A stretch of 64,000 bases of DNA from Sebastes aleutianus (Eukaryota; Chordata; Actinopteri; Perciformes; Sebastidae): positions 5,249,742-5,313,741 of the forward strand of contig CAKAKS010000066.1 of assembly GCA_916700875.1 (NCBI GenBank), read 5' to 3'. The position numbers were made by a program, and so were the translations under genes. Shown in pieces: positions 30,780 through 44,300 of the stretch. A model generated the notes under the pieces. It saw only the letters and a program-made list of their open reading frames with translations. It did not search any database and had not been told where the DNA came from. Within the stretch, counting starts at the first letter, position 1. Every line of letters begins with the position of its first letter.

Positions 30780-33700
30780 TACAACACTTTTAACCATGAT
30801 TAATTAAGCATAATAGATATTAAAAGTGTCAATTATAAGAGGGCAAAGCAGGCACTTGGGGCTGCTCTTTTGTTTTGTTTGTGATGGCAAGGCCACCATG
30901 TGTTTGTGTTGATGTAGTTTAAGAGAATTAATGGTGATTTTTGGATAGAGTTTGACCTCTTATTGTCCACTAACATTCAGACAGTCCTTTGAGTTTATCA
31001 CTTTTAATATCTGCAGATTATTTCAATACATGGATTCATAATTTGGGCTATGAAATTGTAAAACAAAAGGGCATCAAAATCCCTCAGAGCTCAAGTAAAC
31101 ATCATTAAATTGCTTGTTTTGTCTGACCAGCAGTCCAAAACTCAAAGATATTCAGTTTATTATTATAGAAGACTAAAGAAATCAACCAATATTTACATTT
31201 GCGAAGCAGTTTTGCTTGAAATATTCAATTATTCTTCTAATAATTTCAGCTTGAGTTTATCAGGGCTTTGACTAACAATCATTTTTAATATCTGCAGAGT
31301 ATTTCAATACATGGATTCATAGTTTGGGCTATGAAATTGTAAAAAAAAGGCATCAAATCACACAAATTAAAGCTCAATCAGTGGATTGGTGTATTCGCTG
31401 TGGACATGCCAACGTTACACACACTTTTAACCTAATTAATTAAGCATAATATATATTAAAAGTGTCAATTATAAGAGGGAAAAGCAGGCACTGGTGGGTT
31501 GCTCTTTTGTTTTGTTTGTGGTGGCAAGGCCACCATGTGTTTGTGTTGATGAAATAAAAACACTAAATGAGGCACTTAATGGCTATTAAAGAGAATATCT
31601 TCTTAATTGTAAGTGCAAGCTGCAAGTTTAACATAATAATGGTGATTTTTTGATGTTTTTGCAAAGAGTTTGACCTCTTATTGTCCACTAACATTCAGAC
31701 AGTCCTTTGAGTTTATCACTTTTAATATCTGCAGATTATGGATTCATAGTATGGGCTATGAAATTGTAAAAAAAAAACGGGCATCAAAATCCCTCAGAGC
31801 TCTAGTAAACATCATTAAATTGCTTGTTTTGTCTTGTGCTTGTACTCTGCAGATATTAAAAATGATTGTTTGTCAAAGCCTTGATAAACTCAAGAGCTGA
31901 AATTATTAGAAGATTAAAAAAACAGAAAGCTATAAGATCATTCAGTGAAACATTTTTTTTTGTGTCTGCACAGTCGTTTTTTTTGTCACAGCAGATAATA
32001 ATGTTAAATAAACAACACACATGAAGCCTGAGATAACAACAGTAGCCGTTTATAGGTTAGCCAGTGACCGTTAGTTTGACACCTTTATGGATGTTTACAT
32101 CGCCGTTATCCACCTTTGGCAAAGAGCCTGAGCGTGTTCAACACACATTAAAACCTCAATTGGTGTAGTCACTGTGGACCTACAACACTTTTAACCCTGA
32201 TTAATTAAGCATAATAGATATTAAAAAGAGTCAATTATAAGAGGGCAAAGCAGGCACTTGGGGCTGCTCTTTTGTTTTGTTTGTGGTAGCAAGGCCACCA
32301 GGTGTTTGTGTTGATGAAATAATAACACTAAAATGAGGCACTACACAGATGATTAATGGCTATTAAAGAGGGGAACTTCTTAATTATAAGGACAAGTTGC
32401 AAGTTTAAGATAATTAATGGTGATTTTTGGATGAGGATTTGTCCTGTTTTGGTCAGACAAAACAAGCAATTTAATGATATTTACTTGGGCTCTGAGGAAT
32501 TTTGATGCCCCTTTTCACTATTTCATAGCCCAAATTAACTTATCCATCCTAATAAACACAAGAGCTGACATTATTAGAAGATGAATTTAACTATATTTCA
32601 AGCAAAACTGGCAGTAAAATGTTAATATTGGTTGATTTCTTTAGTTTTCCATAATAATAAACTAAATATCTTTGAGTTTTGGACTGCTGGTCAGACAAAA
32701 CAAGCAATTTAATTTGATATTTACTTAGGCTCTGAGGGATTTTGATGCCCTTTTTTTTACTATTTCATAGCCCAAATTATGACTGTCCACTAACATTCAG
32801 ACAGTCCTTTGAGTTTATCACTTTTAATATCTGCTATTATCTATTATTTCAATACATGGATTCATAATTTGGGCTATGAAATAGTAAAAAGGGGCATACA
32901 AATCCCTCAGTCGAAGTAAATATCGTTAAATTGATTGTTTTGTCTGACCAGCAGTCCAAAACTCAAAGATGTTTGGTTTATTATTATAGAAAACTAAAGA
33001 AATCAACCAATATTTACTAATTTCAGCCCTGTGAGTTTATTGGGGCTTTGATTAACAATCATTTTTTGAATATCTGCAGATTATTTCAATACATGGATTC
33101 ATAATTTGGGTTATGAAATAGTAAAAAAAAAGGGCATCAAAATCCCTCAGAGCTCAAGTAAACATCGATAATTGCTTGTTTTGTCTGACCAGCAGTCTCA
33201 AACTCAAGGATATTCAGTTTATTATTATAGAAGACTAAAGAAATCAACCAATATTTACTAATTTCAGCCCTGTGAGTTTATCAGGGCTTTGACTAACAAT
33301 CATTTTTTGATTATCTGCACATTTCAATACATGGATTAATCAATACATAGATTAAATTGCTTGTTTTGTCTGACCAGCAGTCCAAACTCAAAAATATTCA
33401 GTTTATTATTATAGAAGACTAAAGAAATCAACCAATATTTATATTTGAAAAGCAGAAACCAGTGATTTTTTTTGTGTATTTTGCTTGAAATATTGTTCAA
33501 TTAATCTAATAAATTCAGCTCTTGAGTTTATTAGGAGCTGAGGTTACATTTATTTGAGAGATACAGTGCAGCATGTATTCTCAGGATTGTGCTACATACT
33601 GTCCAAAACTCAAAGATATTCAGTTTATTATTATAGAAGACTAAAGAAATCAACCAATATTCACATTTGAAAAGCAGGAACCAATTTTGTTTGTGCCAGT

Positions 33701-33800
33701 TTTGCTTGAAATATTGCTCAATTCATCTTCTAATAATTTCAGCTTTTGAATTTATTAGAAGCTGTGAGGTTACATTTGAGAGCTACAGTACAGTATGTTT
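30780..33800. repeat. Local amplification of MITE-derived blocks in nsd3 intron 1
   Basis: Two block types recur. Block A (AGCATAATAGATATTAAAAG ... GGCACTTGGGGCTGCTCTTT) occurs near 30790, 31430 and 32200. Block B (ACAGTCCTTTGAGTTTATCA ... CAAAACTCAAAGATATTCAG) occurs near 30980, 31270, 31690, 32800, 33050, 33290, 33340 and 33600, and inverted near 32440-32560 and 32580-32780. Copies differ by small indels, so they arose by repeated duplication and not by independent insertion. No coding content. Confidence 0.8.
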
Positions 33801-34439
33801 TCTCAGGATCGCGCTACATGTCACATAATAACTTCATAAAGCATCAAGGCTGGATTAGCCGCCAGGCAAAGCGTGGTATTGCTCCCCTGGTTGGCAATTA
33901 TTTTGTGTACCACACTTGCAAATATGCACCACTAACGCACAATATCAGCTGAAATGGTAACAGCAGGTGCTACAGTATTTCTAAGATAGTTTTCTGGGGC
34001 ATTTTTGTCTCTTATTGGACTGTTTTAAAACTGTACAGACTCCTGGCTGGAAGCAAACCGAGAATGTTGCATTTATATGTAATGTGTAGGTTTAAAATGT
34101 CAGATTATGTTGTGCTACATGTTCCTAAATAGATTTGTATTAATAAAATGGCTACAAACAAACGGACACAGAGCAAACCAGGAGCAGCAGAGTATCCCAG
34201 AAAAAGGGTCATGCAGAGAGCAGATTTAATATATATACAGTAATGTTAAGCTGGTGCTAAGTGTTATATAATTTCTCAGGGCTTCGTAAGGGATAAATTG
34301 GATTGTCTTGAACACAGTGTGTAGTTGTGACAATTAGTTAGTTTGATAATGATTTAATCAGAGCCTACCTGTGTCTCATATATCTCTGTCAACAGGTCCA
34401 GTCAAAGAAAAAGACAGTTAAGGATGCAGGAGCCCAACA

Positions 34440-35276
34440 ATGGATTTCTCCTTCTCTTTCATGCAAGGGATCATGGGAAATACAATTCAGCAACCCCCTC
34501 AGCTCATTGACTCAGCAAACATCAGACAGGAAGGCACCTGCGACACCGGCAGTGATCCAGGCGAGGATGGTGGTCCCTCCTACGATGCTGCCCTGGATGC
34601 AGAGTTTTCCTACCCGCCGTCAGCCTCGGAGGACATGTCGCAGGTCTCCAACGGCTACCCGCCCGGTCTGGGCATGTACGAGCCGCAGGCCAAGTTCTCC
34701 ATGTACTCGCAGTTCCCCAACGGCTCGGCCAACGGCTACGGGGCCATACGGAGCTACGGAGACCACGTCCTCATGCCGGGGGAGGGGACGGTCCTGAGAG
34801 GCCCGGGTCTCCAGGAGAGACCTTTGTCTCCTGTGTCCCCCCCTCTGCCCACGCACCACCCACACCTCCACCACCACCACCATCACCCCCATCACCACCA
34901 CCACCCACACCACTTCCACTCAAACCCACCTCACATACAAACCCACCCGCTCCCGCAGAGTCCTCCGCCGCCGCCGCCACAGCTGCCCTCCCAGCACCAC
35001 CTGCCCCATACGCCTCACATCATGACCCACACTCTCCCCCCTCCTCCCCCGTTACTCCTGCAATCCACCAGTCCTCCCCCCTCCCTAGTGGACAGTACCC
35101 CTTCCTCTCAGCCCTCCCACACCCTGTCCAACGCCCCCGGTGGGGTGCTGAAGAAAACCAGCTCTCCAGAGATCAAGCTGAAGATCATAAAGACGTATCA
35201 GAACGGAAAAGAGCTGTTTGAGTCTGCGCTGTGTGGAGACCTGCTGCAGGAACTGCAGGTAATGTGTCCGAACTAG

Positions 35277-35344
<68 letters not shown>

Positions 35345-38300
35345 GCACACACACATCAGTCGTGTCCTTTTTTATGGGTTAGGGTTTAGGGTTTGTGATC
35401 AACAATGTTTTGAATGCATTTTGATGACTATAAAACCTTTTACCATCATTCAAAAAATTATTAATCATATTTTAACCCTAACCTGCCGACGGGCAGGTGG
35501 GTTTTAAGAGATTAAAAAAACATGACACTTGATTTTTTTTGTTAATTGTTGAAGTGATTTTTCATGCAAAAATACTACTATGCTGGCTCCAGCTTGTCAA
35601 AACGGGAGGATTAGCTGTTTATCTCTGTTTTATTTCATTATAAATGGAATATCTTTATGTTTAATCAATTTAATGTTATTAAATGTTTGATAATCTTTAA
35701 TGTTTAAGCAATTTGAAGTCATTGTATTTTGTTCTGGGAAATTGTGACAAGCATTTTTCTTTACTATTTTATGACTTTTTCTGAATGAATGAATTCATTA
35801 TTTAAGGAGGAGGCTCTATTATGTTATTAGTTGGCGATTATTTAATAATTGACTAACTAATCAATTATTCGTTGCAATTTTACTGTAAAATACCAGAAAA
35901 TTATGAAACATGCTGATTACAAGTTCCCCGAGTCCAAGATACGTCTTCAAATAGCTTGCTCTGTCCAAATAATAGCTCTGAAGTCAAAAATATTTGGTTT
36001 AATCTGATATAAAACCATGAAAAGCAGCGGATCTTCACATTTTAGAGGCTGGAACCAGCATTGTTTCCTTGAAAAAAAATACTTTAATGGTTAAATACAT
36101 GATCCTGATAAATTTGTTTATTGATTAATTGATTATTTGTTTCAGATCTACATACAAACAACAGCATACGTTACATGATATTACAAAGCAGTGTATATTG
36201 AATCACTAAATACAAGTCTAATATGTCCCATTAAAATTCATATGGAATTATTCCACGGTGTGCATCTTAGTTTATCGTCTTAAGAAGTGGATATCTGAGG
36301 AGGTTTAGATTTCAGCAGACAGACAGATCCATTTTTGAGTTACTTTTTTATATAAAAAGAAAAAAAGTGAACTGATGTCTCGTCGCCACTGTGTTGTTTT
36401 TTTCTATTTCCTGCTCTTCAGAAGGAGTCTCAGAAGGAGTCTCAGAAGAACGAGGCCACTCAGATTCAGCGCAGACATGAGAGGAAGAAGGAGAAGAGGA
36501 AAAAGACTGCTCGGCCGCAGCTGCAGGTCCAGGAACAGAACCTGGACCAGAGCCAAGCACAAGCACAGGCAGGTACCATGGAGCAGACGGAGGACATCCA
36601 CATCCAGCCCGAGCCGATAGAAACACCCCCAGCCGAGACAGAGAAGCCTCAGAAGACCGTTATCAAAACCGAACCAAAGACGCCAAAGGCAAGAGCACAA
36701 CAGTTCGCTGTAGATCATAGTAAACATACTTGTTTGGATTTTAAAGCAGAGCAGTGACTCGTTCATGTTCCTTTTTAGGTTCCGAAGGTCCATCATCCAT
36801 CAGTGATCCAGGAGACGGGCTTCTGTAAGGAGTTTGTGATCGGAGATCTGGTGTGGTCCAAGGTGGGCACCTACCCCTGGTGGCCCTGCATGATCTCTTC
36901 TGACCCGCAGATGAAGGTCCACACTCGCATCAACACCAGAGGTAGGAATCATGGATGTATTAAGAGAACTGGATACAGCTTTGGAGGCGGGCTCCCGTTC
37001 AGTCCTATTAGAGTTGCACAGCAGCGAATAATGCTAAAATGGCTCGACTGCCAAGAGATAAAGTACCCGGATCATCCGGCGATCTTAAGCATCCATTGGG
37101 CCCACAGTACAGGCACAGTAGCGTTTCCTTCAACTCCGCCTCCCAGCCCTCGCTCCAGCTGGGTCTCATTCACATGAACGGAGGAAGGAAATTAACTCTC
37201 GGCATTTTACAACTTTTAGGACTTAATGATTTAAATAAGGGATATTCAAATGTTCGTACTGGGAAGTTGATTCACCTCAAAAAAAATTATCCGCTGAGTT
37301 ACAGACGTCTCTTTCCCAATGTAAGTCTACGGGAAAAAGTATTTTTGGGCCCAATGGCATCACATAACGAACACGGAAGTTGTAGTATCGCTGTTTGGCC
37401 ACTATGAAAATTTGCTTCATAGTCCGGCGCTCTTCCTGGGGGGCTTGATATGAACGCGTGAGGATGTAAATGCCACAGCTTGTTATCGGGTCTCTGTGAC
37501 TCTGTGCAGGTCACAGGGAGTATCACGTCCAGTTCTTTGGCAGCGTCGCTGAGCGAGCGTGGATCCACGAGAAGAGGATAGTCCTGTACCAGGGGAAGAA
37601 GCAGTATGAAGACCTTCAGGCTGAGACGCTCCGCAAGGCCTCAAACCCCGTAGAGAAACACAAAGTACGTACGAATGCTTCTTAAATGAATTAATGAAAA
37701 TAATCGTTAGTTGCAGCACTTATCGATTCTCCAGATGGGTTCCATTTAGAAATAAAGTTTATTAATTGTTTTGTATCTTTTTGGTGTTTTCTTCTCCAGC
37801 TTCTGAAGCCCATCCCTCAGCGGGAGCGTTCTCAGTGGGAGACGGGCGTGGGCCACGCTGAGGACGCCTTTGTGATGACGCGGCAGGAGCGAATTGACAA
37901 CTACACCTTCATCTACGTTGACCCGGACCCCCATGAGGGCACGTCCGGCAGGAAACCCAACATCAGAGCTGAGAAACGAAACCGGCGCTCCAGCGGCTCA
38001 ATCAGTAAGAAGGAAGAGGGAGACGTGAAGTCACCAGCTAGAGAGCCGCCGCCGCCACGAAGGCTGCTGCCACGGCGACAGTGTAGTATTTCAAACACAG
38101 ACGACAACACAAACTCCCAGGCCACGAATGAAGAGAAGAACCAGAGGGGGGACCAGTGTAAAACCAGCTCCCCGAAACAGAACGCTGGTTGTGTTGCACG
38201 GCAGGACTCGCCGCCACCAGTCAGAGCCTGGAAAACAGCCGCCGCCAGGAAGCTGCTGCCTCTCTCCATCACCATGAAGAGGCTGAATGTGGAGATCACC

Positions 38301-41300
38301 AAGTGTGACTGGCCTCTCCTGCAGAAAAAAGCAGCTGCGTCTCCGAAAAAGGAAGAGAAGGAGGAGAGAGTGGAGAGAGAGGCCCGGCAGCCCGACCTGG
38401 GATACTGCTCACCTGAGGTTGGTGTAACGCATGCAGACAGGAAAATGTATATCCTGAGGTGTCCTGTGAGGATATTCTAACGTTGATGCTTCCAACAGGA
38501 CAGCAGAGCTAAACCTGAGCCCAGTCCAGAGGAGGAGGAAGACGGGGACGCGGACGGGGACGCGGACGGGGATGGGGACGGGGACGGGGACGGGGATGGG
38601 GATGGGGACGGGGACTGGGGATGGGGATGGGGACGGGGACGGGGACGGGGACGGGGACGGGGACGGGGACGGGGACGGGGACGGGGACGGGGACGAAGGG
38701 GAGGAAGAGGAGAGGAGGGGCTCCCCCGCCAGTCGGAGGAGTGAGGAGGGAGGAACGCAGCAGACCTCCTCTCCTGGATCGCACCACAGTAGTCCACACG
38801 GTTGGTAGAAAACACAGACATGCAGGGTGTTTTTTTTATTGGATGATTTGTAAAGTCAGTAAGAGACACAGCTCTGTATTTATTATGTGTTTTCAGGTTC
38901 TCCGGAGAGGAAGCTTCAGCGGCGGTCAGTCAGGAGCAGGTCTGAGTCCGAGAGAGGCAACGATCCCGTCCCTAAGAAGAAAACCAAAAAGGAACAGGTA
39001 CCAGTCCTCCACAGATAAACTGGCGCTCAGACCAAAACCAGCACTGCACGTTCCCAGTTCGATTCCAGCCATGTAACTGTGTTGCATGTCATTTCCTTTT
39101 CTCCCCACATTTCCTGTACACTGTTTTCTTTATTTATATTTACTTTCAGCTATCAAATAAAGGCAAAATATAATGAAAAATACAAGGGGCGTTGATGGGG
39201 ACGTATTTCAGGTACCAGTGAGAAGAAGAAATCTACCACCTGTGTGCTTGAATGTATCGTTAGGGCTTATTGAGGCTTCATTATTTAATGCCGGTCTGAA
39301 CCACGGTTATATCTAATTTTCAATTAGTTTTTATTTTATTTTTATTTTTCTCTTTTCAATTTCATTTTAGTTTATTTTTAGTTACTTTTTAGACTGCGTT
39401 TAGTTTAGTGTCAGTTTTTTAGAAAGGTTTTTATATATTTTGTGTTAGTTTTACAGTACCTTTAGTTTGTTTTTGTTAGGGCCAGCTATAATGTCTCAGA
39501 AGTATGTATGTATGTATGTATGTATGTATGTAGGTATATATACATACTACCCGTGCTACTTTGGTGAAGCACTTGCGGCATAGCACAATTCTCTCAATTT
39601 CTGTGGTTTGATGTCACAAGTGTCGCCGAAAATTCATGCTGTCTCCTTTTGTCGGTAGTGATGTATTATAGCTTAAATAAAACTGAAATGAATTTACGTT
39701 CATTTTTATTTTATTTTTCAGTTTAGTTTTTCTTAAAGGATATCCTTTTTATTTAGTTTCAGTTTACTAAAAATATTTTTCACTGTTTATTTTTGTTTCT
39801 GTTTTAGTTTACTATAATAACTCTGGTCTGAACTTGGCCTTAGAGTGACATTTTCTCAAACTATCTGAATCTACCACCTGAATCAAAATGAGCACCATGA
39901 TAACGTCAACGTCCATGTTTAACATCCTCACAGGCTGAGATGGCTCCTGAGACCACGCTGAGGACTGGCTCACAGAAAGGTAGGGGATCCTTCCTTCATG
40001 CCTCCTGCCTGTCAAACCACCGTGGTGGGAAGTCTTTATACTTATATACTAATCCATCTTTTTTATTGCCCCCCCCCCCCTATGTGATCCTCTAGGAGCC
40101 AGTGAGATCTCAGATGCCTGTAAGCCCCTGAAGAAGCGAAGCAGAGCGTCAACAGATGTGGAGATGGCTTCTTCCCAGTACAGAGACACCTCCGACTCTG
40201 ACTCCAGAGGCCTCAACGACCCACAGGTAGAAAACATGCACAGAAACACCCACATACACAAGCACAAAGAGGAAAATGCTGTATTCTTCCTGCTCACAGA
40301 ATATGTATAGGCAAGGCAAGTTTATTTATATAACACATTTCAGCAACAAGGCGATTCAAAGCGCTTTACATGAAACATCAAAAGCATCAAGACAAAGTGC
40401 AAAAGAAACATTATAAAAGGACATTTAAATACAATTAAAAACAGTCATTAAAGATCGAATATAAAAACTAAATAGAATAAGACAGGTGTAAATTACAAGA
40501 ATGAAAGTTACATTGCATTGTAAGAAATAATTTAATAAAAAGCAAACAGAAATGTCTTATGTCTTGATTTAAAAGAAGTGAGTTGCAGCTGACCTGCAGT
40601 TTATAAAACATACATCAACATACAGAAGTCAGAATAAACACAAAGTATTTGCCTTATCTTGCCTCGCAGAGATATTCATTGTGCAGTATTTACAAGACAA
40701 GTCTCTGTTTAATTTTGCCTATTTGCACATTTTTTATTGTTGCATTTTCAGCAGTGAGACTTTTTTTACACTCCTCACAACTTGAGCTGAAAGATGTGAT
40801 GCCATTTAAGATGTTTTTTTTAAGCAAAATGGCAAAAATCAGCATTTCCAGCTTCTCAAATGTGAATATTTTATATATATATATTGTATATAGTGATCTG
40901 AATATTTCTGGGTTCTGTTTTATTGGTTGGACAAAAGACCTTTTGAAAACATCATCATGGGCTCTTACAACTTGTGATGGGGATTTTCTTACATTTTTGT
41001 GACATTTTATGGACCAACCTTGAAACTAGACCATGAATCGAGAGAATAATTGATAATTAACCCTCTGAGACAACCCCGAGTGATTTGGCTGTCTTTCAGA
41101 CAGTTCCATAAATTACATAAATTGGGTATGACAAAAGCTGACACTCTTGTGGATCCAATGAGCCCATTTATATTCATGTGATGATGTTAGTAGCCCCATA
41201 TTAATCAATTTATTGTAGTGAGACCATTTTTAAAAACTTGACCTCACTGTATAAAATGACCTGTGGTGACCTCTAGGATAATCACAGCCTCATGAAACTT

Positions 41301-44300
41301 TACAGCCACAAACTAGAGACCTAGAGCATTCCAGAGGATGGATGGCTTTCCTAGCTAGATTGACAATAAAGGAGTTTCTGAGCGGTTTACACAACAGAAG
41401 TGCTCGCCATCTAATTGCCAACAAATGCAATTCTTGCAGAAATCTCCAAATGTCAAACGTTTTTGATACCAGATCACAGCATGGCTTTTTCTATGGTGTT
41501 CCTCAAGGTCTTGGTGTCTTCTTGTGGTATTTTGGAGAGATTATTGATCATTTTTATCAATTCACATGTGGTAAAAAAATTTAAATTTAGCACCAAATCT
41601 GTGTAACAAATGGTATCAACCCGGAAATTGCTGCAACAACTTATGAGACATAATAGAGCATGGGGATGACCGTCATATACTTACATCATGATGTTCTAAA
41701 TCTTTATACACTTTTACAATTTATTTTAATTAATTCATGTTTATTTCTGATTTATGACTGGAACAACTTGACACACAGTGCTGAGCTGCATCTCAAATTA
41801 ATCTTCAGGTTCCCAGCTTTCAGATGATGTACACCACTTCTATGTGACATCTACTGCTGACCTGCTATCTCCCCCTAAAGACTCCCTGTACCCCCTAAAA
41901 AAGACAAAAACAGGTCAATTTTGGGTCTCAGAGGGTTAATTAATAATGAAAACAATCATTTGTTGCAGCCCTGATCTCACCATTTACTAGTCTGTATATT
42001 TACGCACTTTAAAGAGCAGTTGTTGGCTTACCTTTTGTGCTTCTTTGCTTCATTAGGCTGCGTTCCTTTACACAAAACAAATCAAAACACTCCCTCTTTC
42101 TTTATCTCACAGGGTTTATTTGGGAAGAGTCTTGACAGTCCAGCAGCAGCAGATGCAGACGCTTCAGACACTCAGTCTGTGGACTCTGGCTTGTCCCGTC
42201 AGGACGGCAGCACCGGCAAGAGAGACACCGTCTGCCAGGTAAGCGCTGCTCTGGACTCATCATCTCTGTTTACTCTCTAAAAGCTTACACGTATTGATTT
42301 ATATGAACCGTCTTTCTGTGTGTAGATCTGCGAGGTGTACGGAGAGGGTTTGGTGGTGTGTGAAGGTGACTGCAGCAGACAGTTTCACCTGGACTGTCTC
42401 GGTCTAACGTCCCTACCTGAAGGCAGATTCACCTGCTTGGAATGCAGAAATGGTGAGCAAATCAGAGTAAATCTTCACTATCACATCTGTTGTGTTTGGC
42501 TCTGTACTATCACAGACTTTCTCATTCTTTTTTTCTAGGCAATCATCCTTGTTTTAGCTGTAAGACGGCGGGCCGGGAGGTGACGCGCTGCTCTGTGTCG
42601 GGATGTGGTTGTTACTACCATGAGGATTGTGCTCGTAAACTCCCGGGGACCACCAGCAACCCGGACGGAGGCTTCTGCTGCCCTCAGCACAGCTGCTCTA
42701 CCTGCTGCCTTGAGAGAGACCTGCAGCGAGCCAGTAAAGGTAAAACAGCCTCTGCTTTGTCTTTAAGCTTCCTGTTTGAGTCTGCAGTGGAAGCTGCGGG
42801 GGTAATGAGCCGGTGCTACATCAGCAACGTGTGAAGAAAGTGTATGAAAAACTTTCATTTTCCATTACATTAAGGCTTCTAGCTGATGTTATTGACAAAT
42901 AGCAATAGAAAAAAAGATCAAATAATAAGGAGTGCAGAAGGGTCAAGGCTGTCCTTCCCTGAGTGTGTTTTTCTTGAGGGAAATTACAGTAGATGGAGAA
43001 AAAGAGGACTGACAAAAATGTGTTGCATTACTTTAAAAATCTTTCACTGCATACTCTGCAGACTATTTGGTGACACGGTGTTGCTACAAACATCTGGTTT
43101 CACCTGAAACTCAAAGTGCTCTATTTGGTTTGAGGTGAGAGGCATCTGGAGGCTGCAGACCATCAGAGAGAAAAATAAAATAATTGACGTGGTCCTGGAA
43201 ATCTTTTTTAGATGATGGTGCATTATATTTCCCATCTGAAAAAGGGAGGAGATGCACTGTCTGTTCAGGTGTCTTGTGGTTTAAAAATGACTCGCATCAG
43301 ATACAGAGGGACCAAAAATGTACCTAGAAAACATTTCTCACACTGTGACACCATCAGGATTAATGCAGTTTGTGTCAGATTGTGACCATACTGTAAGTAC
43401 TACATATGTATATATAGTATGGATGCATTTTTACGTATGGTATAGATGGTGATAGAGGAAATTATTTCTATTTTCTTAAAACTCAAATAATATCCTTCAT
43501 AAATGATGTTATACACATTCAGTGGCCACTTCATTACAGTAGGTATACCTGTACAATCTAATGAAATTCAAAGCAACAGCTCTGCCATAAATTCTACCAT
43601 GATAAGGTTTTAATGTTTTGTTGTTGGGAATGTGTAAATTTAATTACATGTTTATTATTGTAGTTTGCAGTGGTTTTATTGCTACATTATGTTGAGAGGT
43701 GTTTCTAATATTAAGATTATAGGCATCATAAAAGTAAACTTTATGGCAGAACAGTTGTATTGGATTGCATTAGATTATACAGGTGTACCTAATGAAGCGG
43801 CCACTGAGTGTGTGTGTATATACTGTATTTCTACTGTGTTTTATTGTTCAGAATTTGTCCAGGCAGTTCATAACCCAACCTTTTTGCTTGTGACCCCTTA
43901 TGAATAAAAATCGGTGTCTATTTGTGGCCCCGTTTCACATTTCAGATGTGAGTTCCACTAAATAGATATTTCCCCTCTGAACTTCTCAGATTGTTTTAGG
44001 CCCAAAAAAAGTAAAATTATCAAATATTTCACACAAAAACGCCAAAAGTAAGAGAATAGTCCAATATATAAATATGTATTTGTGTAGCAGAACTTATTTT
44101 TTTCTTCTTCTCAATCCCATTAAACATCTCTCAACCCTCCAGCTTTATCTTGTGACTTTTTGGACCCCGAGGTTGGGAACCTCTGGTCCAAAACATCAAG
44201 GGTAAATGTTCAATGTCGAAACCACGTTTGTGAATACGATATCTCAGGAATGCCTTCTGCAAATGTCTTCAAATTTGGCATAAACATCCACTTGGACTCA

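Larger units (their letters stand above)
34440..36688 (+). other. nsd3: nsd3 N-terminal region (exons 1-2, residues 1-362)
   Basis: Conserved NSD3 start, then a His/Pro-rich tract (residues about 139-220, runs such as HPHLHHHHHHPHHHHHPHH) that is expanded compared with mammals, and the conserved SSPEIKLKIIKTYQNGKELF motif near residue 245. The second exon is Lys/Gln-rich. It ends CCAAAG/GCAAGA, an inferred GC splice donor. Two ATG codons precede the main start in exon sequence: the spliced upstream ORF from 30051 and one at 34424 that overlaps the main start in another frame. Confidence 0.88.
38499..42238 (+). other. nsd3: nsd3 acidic/basic linker with frameshifted repeat exon (residues about 675-909)
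   Basis: Exon 38499-38800 is Glu/Asp-rich and contains the GGGGAC repeat. Exon 38897-38997 gives LQRRSVRSRSESE and a KKKTKKEQ nuclear-signal-like run; 40096-40226 gives the conserved SDACKPLKKRSRASTDVEMA segment, and 42113-42238 continues into DTVCQ just before PHD1. Frames upstream and downstream of 38616 are both the expected family frames, so only the one base is out of place. Confidence 0.85.

Noticed and set aside
36803..37177. 124-codon frame continuing past nsd3 exon 36779-36941
   Set aside because: It reads through a good donor into intron; the next PWWP residues are supplied by exon 37510-37664.
38477..39076. Long frames over the nsd3 GGGGAC repeat (for example 38621-39076 and 38477-38869 minus)
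   Set aside because: Open only because the hexamer repeat has no stops; the true frames are set by the flanking exons.
41342..41584. 80-codon frame inside the piggyBac-like element
   Set aside because: Too short for a transposase and lacks recognisable DDD motifs.
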